Assembly (NCBI GenBank): GCA_045658965.1
Contig: JAZOVZ010000089.1
Location: forward strand, 1 to 46,847
Direction: 5' to 3'
DNA: 46,847 nucleotides
Origin: SVQP01 sp045658965
GTDB lineage: Bacteria; Bacillota; Clostridia; Oscillospirales; CAG-272
In this document: in pieces, positions 31,505 through 38,214 of the stretch
How the letters are laid out: each line of letters begins with the position of its first letter
Position numbering within the stretch: position 1 is the first letter of the stretch
The notes under the pieces: model-generated
Databases searched by the model: none
The model's input: only the letters and a program-made list of their open reading frames with translations
Told to the model about the DNA's origin: nothing
Position numbers and translations under genes: made by a program

Positions 31505-32866
31505 TTACAGTGCAAAGTATTTTTTGATCATGTCGGGAATCTGTCCCTTCATATCGGCAAGGATCTGCTTTGCGCGCTCGTCTCCCGCAATGTATCTGTT
31601 CATAAAGTAACCCTCGGCAGCGCAAGCCTTGTCGTGCAGGGGGTAGTAGTTTTCCATCAAGAAGCAAGCGTACTTCATGAGTCTGAAGTCACCCACAAGG
31701 CGGTATTCCTTGCTGATGGTGTCAACGGCAATCGAATATTTTTCCTTGACTGCATCGATCAGCCCACGGTCGGTGTTTTCCTTTGCAAAGACGATGGTGG
31801 AGCAGATCAGAGAATTGCGGTTGTGCTCGGAGATGGAATTGTGGCTGTCGGTGCTGCCCACCACGGCGCGGTCAATGCCCTTTTCCTTCATTTGGTAGTA
31901 CAGAGCAGTCTGGAAGCCGTTGTGGCAGAAGTAATTTTCACCGCCCAGCACCTCAAAGGCGTCAAAGGGTGCTTTTTCGTATACGTAGTAGGTGTAATCC
32001 TCGGGCAGCTGCATCATATCCGAGAGCCAGTAGGGGTGCGGGAAAATGCCCAAGCCGCCGTTTTTTTGCATGTGCTCGTAGATCCATTCCAGCACGGCAA
32101 AGCTCATGCGCTCGGATTCCTTTTCGCGGTCAACCTTTTGCGCGCGCTGCTTGATCATGGCGGTAAATTCCTCGTGCGTCATGGTGTCGGGCGCGTTTCC
32201 GTCAAGCGAACGCCACGCAAGATCGTCGCCCGCCTTTTCGGTATTGGGGCGGGGGGAGACCAGCGCGTTGATGCTGTAAGAGCCGCCGAAGTTGACGTAA
32301 TGCACGTCGTTGTGGGGCAGGTGCACCTCTTCGCCCTGTACGATGCAAAGGTCGGTCAGATCCTTCCAGTATGCCTTTGCCTCCAGCGAGGGGTAGTAGC
32401 GTTCGTGGTCGGAAATGACGGTAAAGTCGTAGCCGTAGGAGCGGTAGTTGGCACAAACGTTTTCGGGGGCGTGCGCACCGTCCGAGCGGTTGGTGTGCAT
32501 GTGCAAGTCGCCTCTGTAGGGATATCTGCCTGCCATGTCCTCGGCAAGCGAGTAGACAGATACCTGCACAAGGTGATGCCCGTCGGGCTTATCGCAAATG
32601 CGGATGTAGTGCTCACCCTCACCTGCGAAGAATGCGGTCACGCGCAGGCAGTGGTCCTCGTCAGCCACAACGGTGTAGGTGTTGCGGCCGGTGTATTCGG
32701 GATAATGATAGGGCGCTGCCTCGTTGACCTTGCACACGTGTATGGTGTAGGTGTGCCCGGGGATCAAATTCGAGCCTTGGTCAAGCGGCTGAATGGTGAC
32801 GGTGGTTTCGCGATCTCCAAGGAATGCCTTGGGGAAAACGTCGAATCTGTAAAGCGTGTAGTTCAT
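31505..32866 (-). CDS. PHP-domain phosphoesterase with N-terminal beta domain
   Basis: A 453-aa protein. Residues 1-115 form a beta-rich domain; the PHP core follows with YRGDLHMHTNRSDGAH, FTVISDHERYY and further His residues in FPHPYW and GSTDSHNS. It is a different subtype from the PHP protein at 3047-4252. No signal peptide. It likely hydrolyses a phosphate ester of unknown nature. GGGAGGC precedes the ATG by four bases. It lies 21 bases after the UPF0145 gene and upstream of the acyltransferase pair. Confidence 0.85.
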   Translation of the reverse strand: MNYTLYRFDVFPKAFLGDRETTVTIQPLDQGSNLIPGHTYTIHVCKVNEAAPYHYPEYTGRNTYTVVADEDHCLRVTAFFAGEGEHYIRICDKPDGHHLVQVSVYSLAEDMAGRYPYRGDLHMHTNRSDGAHAPENVCANYRSYGYDFTVISDHERYYPSLEAKAYWKDLTDLCIVQGEEVHLPHNDVHYVNFGGSYSINALVSPRPNTEKAGDDLAWRSLDGNAPDTMTHEEFTAMIKQRAQKVDREKESERMSFAVLEWIYEHMQKNGGLGIFPHPYWLSDMMQLPEDYTYYVYEKAPFDAFEVLGGENYFCHNGFQTALYYQMKEKGIDRAVVGSTDSHNSISEHNRNSLICSTIVFAKENTDRGLIDAVKEKYSIAVDTISKEYRLVGDFRLMKYACFLMENYYPLHDKACAAEGYFMNRYIAGDERAKQILADMKGQIPDMIKKYFAL

Positions 32867-32887
32867 AAATGCCTCCCGATACGTGTA

Positions 32888-33199
32888 TTAAATGAATCTC
32901 ACAGCCGTGCCGTACGCCATGATCTCGGCAGCACCGTCCATCACAGCGGAGGATGCGTAGCGCACGCCAACGATTGCGTCAGCGCCCATTGCTTCTGCCT
33001 GCTCGATCATGCGTGCGGTCGCCTTCTTGCGTGCCTCGTTCATCATTTCGGTGTATCCCTTGAGCTCACCGCCCACAATGGTCTTAAAGCTTGCGGCAAT
33101 ATCGCGCCCGATGTGCTTGCTTTGCACCGTGCTGCCCTCAACCAAACCAAGTGTTTCAAGGGTTTTGCCGGTAATATAATCGGTGGTGTAAACCTTCAT
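32888..33199 (-). CDS. UPF0145 (YbjQ-like) protein
   Basis: A 103-aa protein with the family pattern TTDYITGKTLETLGLVEGST, then MIEQAEAMGADAIVGVRY and a C-terminal AYGTAVRF. UPF0145/YbjQ proteins form pentamers and have been proposed to bind metals; no function is proved. It has a promoter at 33236-33264 and is first in the operon 33199-29738. Confidence 0.92.
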   Translation of the reverse strand: MKVYTTDYITGKTLETLGLVEGSTVQSKHIGRDIAASFKTIVGGELKGYTEMMNEARKKATARMIEQAEAMGADAIVGVRYASSAVMDGAAEIMAYGTAVRFI

Positions 33200-33235
33200 G
33201 TATTGACCCTCCCGTATGGATTATTCTTTACCTTG

Positions 33236-33264
33236 ATTGTAGCATAAAACGGGGGGATTGTCAA
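33236..33264 (-). promoter_or_regulatory. Promoter of the UPF0145-PHP-acyltransferase operon
   Basis: On the minus strand TTGACA (complement of 33259-33264), 17 bases, TACAAT (complement of 33236-33241). Confidence 0.83.
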
Positions 33265-33282
33265 GGAAAAACTGTCCCCCAT

Positions 33283-33729
33283 GTGTCATCCTGAGCGCAG
33301 AGAGGTCGTTGTACGACCGAACGAAGTCGAACTTTTGCGGGTCGAGGATGCGATATTTGCAACTTGTTGCAAAAAGCGCACCGCAGCAAGCAAAAGCGCA
33401 AATATTCGCCAAAGGCGAATGTGCAGCGGGATCTGCGTTGGTTTTCTCAATGTCTGCTCAACCGAAGTTGCATTTCATAGTAAGCGGGTGGGGTAGAGAA
33501 AACAGGAAATCGGAACGAGGAAAATCAGTTCAAAGGTTCAGCAGACATTGAGAACCCCCATTGCAGATCCCTTCCTCGGTCGTGCGCCAAAACGCACGCC
33601 CTCGTCGGTTTTGCTCCGCTTCACGTTGTTCCGCTCTGCAAAACTTCGACTCCGCGTACAAGGCTGTTGCTAACGTTACGTGTTCTTTTGCATATCCGCA
33701 GCCTTTCCCGCTCCGCTCAGGATGACACA
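33283..33729. mobile_element. 447-bp non-coding element with GTGTCATCCTGAGCG terminal inverted repeats, copy 1
   Basis: The ends GTGTCATCCTGAGCG (33283-33297) and CGCTCAGGATGACAC (33715-33729) are exact inverses. Inside are motifs shared with the element at 40381-40820: GTCGAACTTTTGCGG, AAGCGCAAATATTCGCCAAA, GGCGAATGTGCAGCGGGATC, CAATGTCTGCTCA, GATCCCTTCCTCGGTCGTGC and TGCAAAACTTCGACTCCG. There is no transposase or other gene, so it looks like a miniature inverted-repeat transposable element. No clear target duplication was seen. Confidence 0.78.
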
Positions 33730-33750
33730 CAAGGGGGGATCGGCTGTACA

Positions 33751-33776
33751 AAAAGCCCCCGCATCGCGAGGGCTTG
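33751..33776 (-). terminator. Terminator of the YwaF-like gene
   Basis: On the minus strand AAGCCCTCGC pairs with GCGGGGGCTT and is followed by TTTG. It stands 15 bases after the stop of the YwaF-like gene. Confidence 0.82.
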
Positions 33777-33791
33777 GTGGATGTATTCGGT

Positions 33792-34553
33792 TTACTTTGC
33801 TTTCTTTTCCTTCCCGCGCACCAAACGGCTGCACAGGCGGAAGAAATGGTACGCACCAAGCGTGAACGCCATGTCAAGGCAGGTCACGATAATGACGTAA
33901 AGGATCTGCGTGGGCACGTAGCCGATCATGCCGTGCAGGGCAAGGCGCACGTTCTCCAGGGGAGGAATATTGCATTGATAAAGGTTGTTGTAATTAGTCT
34001 TGAGCAGATGCGACACGACGGCGGCAACGACGCAGTATCCGCCGATGCCGAACACGGGGAATTTCCAATTTCCTTTTCTTGGCGTATACACGTCCAGTGC
34101 CACGATCAGCATAAAGGCAAGCATCACAAGGTTGTGGAAGGTGACGGTGTGGAAGTCCAGGTAATCGCTAAAATAACCGGTAATATTCCATGAGCCGTAG
34201 ATCAGTGCGGGATAAATGGCGGTCAGCACAAAGACCGCGGCGGTAAAGCCCACGGCAATGCTTGCCACCTGCTGCAGGTATTTGCCGCGATAAAAGGCAA
34301 ACGCAGGCAGGGTAAAGAGTACCAGTGAGCAAAAGTGCAGCGGAATGTGGTAGAGGTCGTAGCCGCGCGAGATGGAAACGGCTTGCTTGCCGATCTCAAT
34401 GAGCACAAGAATGACGGCAACGATCTGAACGGGGATCATGCGCACCTGCCACGGCTTTTCTTTGAGCCAAAGGCGTAAAAGGATAGAAATGATCAGAAAC
34501 ACTCCTAATGCGGGGAGCAATGTCTTGGCGTGTTCGGGTGTCCAAAGCTGCAT
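33792..34553 (-). CDS. YwaF-like integral membrane protein
   Basis: A 253-aa protein with about six or seven hydrophobic segments and the family-typical LYHIPLHFCSLVLF motif with conserved His/Cys in a membrane helix. It resembles the YwaF/TMEM164-type family; TMEM164 has been linked to acyl transfer between lipids, but the bacterial function is not established. The C-terminus is basic (RLVRGKEKKAK). It has its own promoter and terminator and so is monocistronic. Confidence 0.83.
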   Translation of the reverse strand: MQLWTPEHAKTLLPALGVFLIISILLRLWLKEKPWQVRMIPVQIVAVILVLIEIGKQAVSISRGYDLYHIPLHFCSLVLFTLPAFAFYRGKYLQQVASIAVGFTAAVFVLTAIYPALIYGSWNITGYFSDYLDFHTVTFHNLVMLAFMLIVALDVYTPRKGNWKFPVFGIGGYCVVAAVVSHLLKTNYNNLYQCNIPPLENVRLALHGMIGYVPTQILYVIIVTCLDMAFTLGAYHFFRLCSRLVRGKEKKAK

Positions 34554-34597
34554 AATTACGTCCTTTCCCGGCTGTGCCGATGGGTTTTTGCAACTTC

Positions 34598-34626
34598 ATC
34601 ATAGCACAGGGTGCGGGGCGTGTCAA
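34598..34626 (-). promoter_or_regulatory. Promoter of the YwaF-like gene
   Basis: On the minus strand TTGACA (complement of 34621-34626), 17 bases, TATGAT (complement of 34598-34603). Confidence 0.8.
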
Positions 34627-34675
34627 GAAAACGCGGGGACAATTAAGATATTAAGATTGGGACACGATTCACTTC

Positions 34676-34751
34676 GTAGGGACAGGCGTCCTCGACTGTC
34701 CGCAAACAAGCGACCTTGTAAGGGCGGACAGTCGAGGACGCCTGTCCCTAC
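34676..34751. repeat. 28-bp inverted repeat GTAGGGACAGGCGTCC...
   Basis: The arm 34676-34703 (starting GTAGGGACAGGCGTCC) and its exact inverse 34724-34751 flank 20 bases. A solo copy of the right arm lies at 43270-43297, just after prfC. It lies between the YwaF-like promoter and the end of the hydrolase gene at 34809. Confidence 0.85.
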
Positions 34752-34808
34752 AACTGTTGGCATATTGATTCACAACACCCGGCTCACTTCCTATCCGGGC
34801 TTAGAGCT

Positions 34809-35759
34809 TCAGTCGCTTAGCTGTGCGTCAAAGAACGCTGCGATCTCTGCCATCAGCTCGGTATCAAGAGAACCGTCCTCCAAGGTCATCACGCCGTGGT
34901 CACGGTCGGGGTATTTCTTGAAGGTGAAGCGCGGGTCGCTTGCGTACTTTTTGTAATACGTGCCGTAGCCGTAATCGATCGGAATGGTGTCGTCCTGCTC
35001 GCCGTGCACGATCATGACGGCGCAATCGCTGTTTTTAAATCCCTTCATGCCGGTGCTGAAGGCGTAGGAGCCGTACTCAAAGAACTCGTAGACCGATGCA
35101 AAGGGGAGCAGCAGCTTTGCCACGGGTCCAACCATCTCGCAGCCGCGGTGGTCGATCATGTTCATGGATTTGTTCCAGCCTGCAAGGGATGCAACGGCTG
35201 TGACCTCGGGGTGCGTGTTGAGCGCGTTGACTACCGAAAGACCTCCCCAGCTGTATCCCATGAGCATAAAGGGCAGATCTTGCAGCTCGTCAAGGCTTTG
35301 TGCGTAGGTAATGGCGTAGTCAAGGTCGATAAAGCCCTGCGGCAAGCCGCCCATGACCTCGCCCTCGCTTTCGTCGTTGGCGGTTGCATCGTAGGCGAAT
35401 ACGTAATAGCCCTTGGCGCACAAGAAATCAAAAATGTCCATGAAGCCTGTCTGTCCGCCGCCGCCCATGCCGTGCGCAAAGACGATAACGGCTTTGGGAG
35501 CGGGGACGTCGGTGTTTTTGTAAAGGTAACCCACCAAAGTGTGCCCCTGCATGGTGGCAAAGGTATGACGGTCACGCTCCAGCGCGGGAAATTCCGAGAT
35601 GTCGAATGCATCCTCCTCGCTTGTGGTGCAGCGGTAGTTAAAGCTGCCCGAATAAATGGAGACCGAAAGGGCGTAAATGCCGATTGTGCCGCCCAGAATC
35701 ACGACTGCAAGTGCGATGGATACAATGGTGATGATGATACGCTTTTTCTTGGATTGCAT
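34809..35759 (-). CDS. Membrane-anchored alpha/beta hydrolase
   Basis: A 316-aa protein with a basic N-terminus and one membrane helix (about 8-31), so the catalytic domain is probably outside the cell membrane. Motifs: FAHGMGGGG (about 94-102), GYSWGG (S170), GEQDDTIP (D256) and DRDHGV (H288) give a complete triad. It resembles serine aminopeptidase S33/BAAT-like hydrolases; the substrate is unknown. AGGAGG precedes the start. It stands alone between a repeat and two palindromic elements. Confidence 0.83.
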   Translation of the reverse strand: MQSKKKRIIITIVSIALAVVILGGTIGIYALSVSIYSGSFNYRCTTSEEDAFDISEFPALERDRHTFATMQGHTLVGYLYKNTDVPAPKAVIVFAHGMGGGGQTGFMDIFDFLCAKGYYVFAYDATANDESEGEVMGGLPQGFIDLDYAITYAQSLDELQDLPFMLMGYSWGGLSVVNALNTHPEVTAVASLAGWNKSMNMIDHRGCEMVGPVAKLLLPFASVYEFFEYGSYAFSTGMKGFKNSDCAVMIVHGEQDDTIPIDYGYGTYYKKYASDPRFTFKKYPDRDHGVMTLEDGSLDTELMAEIAAFFDAQLSD

Positions 35760-35870
35760 ACTGTGCCTCCTGTCAATTTACTGTGACCATTGTAACACAG
35801 CCACGCGCAAAAAGATAGCGTCAAATGTAAACAATTTATGCCAAAAGAGTGGCGCAGGATGCAAAATGAG

Positions 35871-36009
35871 CCGTAGGGGCGCATCCCGTATGCGCCCGAA
35901 ATACGGGGGCGGGCGATCACTGATCGCCCCTACGGATTTCCAAACCGTAGGGGGCATTCACGAATGCCCCGCAAAAGCAAGGGGGCGGATATGGAATCCG
36001 CCCCTACGG
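35871..36009. repeat. Two CCGTAGGGG...CCCCTACGG palindromic elements in tandem
   Basis: Elements 35871-35935 and 35945-36009 each begin CCGTAGGGG and end CCCCTACGG. Inside are GCGATCACTGATCGC, GGCATTcacgAATGCC and CGGATatggAATCCG. The second element ends one base before the stop codon of the ABC permease gene. The rest of 35760-36009 shows no gene. Confidence 0.8.
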
Positions 36010-36741
36010 TTATTGCTTTTTCATCTGTCGCAAAAACAGCAAAATCGCTGCCAGCAGGCACAGCAGGGCATAGCCCATTACCCACGCAAGGTGGGGCAGG
36101 ATATCCCCGAAATTGCCCGCAATGACCGCGCGTTCCATTTCCACCGCATGCACAAAGGGCAGGGCGTAGGCAACAGATTTGAACACGCCGCCCACCAAAT
36201 CAAGGTCAAACCAAATGCCCGAAAGCCATGCCGAGAGGTTGGTCAAAAGGGCACCGCAAACACCGCCCGCCTGCTTGTCGGTCAGAATACTGCCGAACAA
36301 AAGCCCCATGCCGATGAAGAGAAGCGAGACGGGGATGATCATAACCAAGGCGAGCAGAATGTTGAGAGAGGGAGTCAGCCCCAGCAGCAGCGCGACCGCG
36401 TAGCACACGGCACTTTGCGCGATGGCAATGGGAACGATGGGGAGCGTGTAGCCCAAAATAAAGTCTACGGGCGTCAGCGGTGTGGTGTAAAGACGCTGCA
36501 AAAGAGCCGAGCCGCGGTCCTTGGCGATCAAGGTGGCGGAAAAGAGGGTCATAAAGGAAAGCCCGAATACCGTCACGCCGGGGGTGAGATGGTCGATCTC
36601 AAAGAGTGAGACGGGAATGTTGGCTTGAATGATCGAGAGCAGTAAGATCAGTACCAGCGGAAAGCCCAAGCCAAAGAACAGGTTGAGCGGATCGCGCAAA
36701 ATTTCCAAAGTGTTTCTCTTGGCAAAGGTCAGCATTCTCAT
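36010..36741 (-). CDS. ABC-2 type transporter permease
   Basis: A 243-aa protein with six hydrophobic segments and an N-terminal cytoplasmic stretch (RMLTFAKRNTLEILRDPLNLFF), as in ABC-2 exporters such as drug or antibiotic efflux permeases. It should form the membrane channel for the ATPase encoded just upstream, with which it overlaps by four bases (ATGA). Substrate unknown; a TetR regulator in the same cluster suggests efflux of a toxic small molecule. Confidence 0.9.
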   Translation of the reverse strand: MRMLTFAKRNTLEILRDPLNLFFGLGFPLVLILLLSIIQANIPVSLFEIDHLTPGVTVFGLSFMTLFSATLIAKDRGSALLQRLYTTPLTPVDFILGYTLPIVPIAIAQSAVCYAVALLLGLTPSLNILLALVMIIPVSLLFIGMGLLFGSILTDKQAGGVCGALLTNLSAWLSGIWFDLDLVGGVFKSVAYALPFVHAVEMERAVIAGNFGDILPHLAWVMGYALLCLLAAILLFLRQMKKQ

Positions 36742-37469
36742 GTGCGCACCTCCTTGACGATCTTGATAAAGGCTTGCTCAAACGAGTCCGTGCCTGCCGC
36801 CTGCTTAATGGCGTCGGGCGTATCGCAAAGCAGCAGCTTGCCGTCTTTCATAATGGCAACGCGGTCGGAGAGCGCCTCGGCTTCTTCCATATAGTGCGTG
36901 GTCAGAATCACGGTCACAGAGCCCTTGAGTGCTCGGATAATGTCCCAAAGGTCGCTGCGCGCCAGCACGTCAAGTCCCAGCGTCGGCTCGTCTAAAAAGA
37001 GGATCTCGGGCTCGCTGATCAACGCCATGGCAATGCTCAAGCGTCGCTGCCAGCCTCCCGAAAGCTTGCCCGCCTTTTTGGAGAGCACCTCGCTAAGACC
37101 CAAAAGATCGGTCAGCTCGGCAATTTTGGCATTCTTTTTCTCTTTGCCAAAGCCGTACACACCGCACATCAGATCTAAATTTTCGCGTACCGAAAGTCCG
37201 GGCGCAACTGCGGTTTCCTGCGGAGATACTGCAATCACGCTTTTGACGGCTGCAGCATCGCTCTTGATGCTGTGCCCCAGCAGGTGCGCGTCGCCCTCGT
37301 CGGGCGCGGTCAGACAAGAGAGCATTTTGATGGTGGTGGTCTTGCCCGCACCGTTGACGCCGAGTAGCGAGAATAATTCGCCCTTTTGCACGTCAAGGCT
37401 CAGGTGATCCACCGCTACCAAATCCTTGTAGCGTTTGGTTAAGTCTTTGATTTCTATGGCGTAGCTCAT
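36738..37469 (-). CDS. ABC transporter ATP-binding protein
   Basis: A 243-aa ATPase with Walker A GVNGAGKTT (37-45), Q-loop near SPQET (82-86), signature LSGGW (136-140), Walker B ILFLDEP (156-162) and the H-switch in TTHYMEE. The layout is of the DrrA/CcmA-like group that pairs with ABC-2 permeases. The permease gene overlaps its end. The weak Shine-Dalgarno AGAGG precedes the ATG. It sits in cluster with a TetR gene 115 bases upstream, separated by a palindromic element. Confidence 0.95.
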   Translation of the reverse strand: MSYAIEIKDLTKRYKDLVAVDHLSLDVQKGELFSLLGVNGAGKTTTIKMLSCLTAPDEGDAHLLGHSIKSDAAAVKSVIAVSPQETAVAPGLSVRENLDLMCGVYGFGKEKKNAKIAELTDLLGLSEVLSKKAGKLSGGWQRRLSIAMALISEPEILFLDEPTLGLDVLARSDLWDIIRALKGSVTVILTTHYMEEAEALSDRVAIMKDGKLLLCDTPDAIKQAAGTDSFEQAFIKIVKEVRT

Positions 37470-37504
37470 GTGATACCTCTGTCAAAGTTAATAAAATTTG
37501 TTTG

Positions 37505-37579
37505 CGTAGGGGCGATTCAAGAATCGCCCGCGCTCTCGATATAACGTGTTTTCGGGCGATTCGTTCAGTCGCCCCTACG
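37505..37579. repeat. CGTAGGGG...CCCCTACG element between tetR and the ABC genes
   Basis: The element begins CGTAGGGGCGATTCAAG and ends AGTCGCCCCTACG, with GGCGATTcaagAATCGCC inside. It occupies most of the gap between tetR and the ATPase gene, so the transcript of the cluster would contain it. Confidence 0.78.
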
Positions 37580-37583
37580 GGAG

Positions 37584-38144
37584 CTATTGGGTTGCCGCGT
37601 GTCTTACAATCAACCCTTGGTAAACGTCGCTGATCATGCGGCTGATCAAGTCCTCGTCAAGGTCCAAAAAGGACGTGGCAAGCATGGTGCCGATGCCGTG
37701 CACGCAGCTCCACATCTCCATGTGCCACAGCTCTGCCTGCTCGCGCGAGATGCCGTTTGCCTGCATGATCATGTTCACGGACTCGGAAAAATCGGGGGAG
37801 GGGATGAGAGGCTGTCCCTTGCGGTCGCACATGAAAAGTGCGCGGAACAGCTCCTTTTCCTCGCGCGCAAAGCGGATATACGCCATGCCGTACGCCTTGT
37901 AGGGATGGTATTTGCCGCCCTGCATTTCCTCGGTCAGATAGCTGCGATAATATGCATAAGCCGCGTTTATCACCGCGCTCTGCAGCTCCTCCATGGAAGC
38001 AAAATTGGAAAACACGGGTTGGGTCGAGCAGCCCAGCGCGGCGGCAATGCTGCGCGCGTTCACGGTTGCCTCGCCCTCGCGGCGCAAAAGCTCCAGCGCG
38101 GCGGAAATGATCTCATCCTTTGTAATTTTTACTTTGGGTGGCAT
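37584..38144 (-). CDS. TetR/AcrR-family repressor
   Basis: A 186-aa regulator. The N-terminal HTH includes ITKDEIISAALELLRREG and ARSIAAALGCSTQPVFSNF; the C-terminal helices should bind a ligand. It probably represses itself and the downstream ABC exporter genes. AGGAGG precedes the ATG. A 14-bp palindrome (38160-38173), the likely operator, lies just downstream of the promoter. Confidence 0.93.
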   Translation of the reverse strand: MPPKVKITKDEIISAALELLRREGEATVNARSIAAALGCSTQPVFSNFASMEELQSAVINAAYAYYRSYLTEEMQGGKYHPYKAYGMAYIRFAREEKELFRALFMCDRKGQPLIPSPDFSESVNMIMQANGISREQAELWHMEMWSCVHGIGTMLATSFLDLDEDLISRMISDVYQGLIVRHAATQ

Positions 38145-38159
38145 GTGGACCTCCTAAAA

Positions 38160-38173
38160 ATAACAGGTGTTAT
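38160..38173. promoter_or_regulatory. Candidate TetR operator
   Basis: ATAACA-2-TGTTAT (ATAACAGGTGTTAT on the plus strand) lies between the transcription start and the tetR start. A further half site GTGTTAT (38181-38187) overlaps the -10 box. Repressor binding here would block its own promoter. Confidence 0.65.
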
Positions 38174-38185
38174 ATATCGAGTGTT

Positions 38186-38214
38186 ATTATATCACGGGTA
38201 AAGTGGTTTGTCAA
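38186..38214 (-). promoter_or_regulatory. Promoter of tetR-ABC
   Basis: On the minus strand TTGACA (complement of 38209-38214), 17 bases, TATAAT (complement of 38186-38191). The -35 box overlaps the present stop codon (38211-38213) of the M13 peptidase gene, a sign that this stop is not the original one. Confidence 0.85.

Noticed and set aside
33283..33729. Small reading frames inside the inverted-repeat elements as a transposase remnant
   Set aside because: No frame shows transposase motifs and the shared blocks do not keep a reading frame between the two copies.
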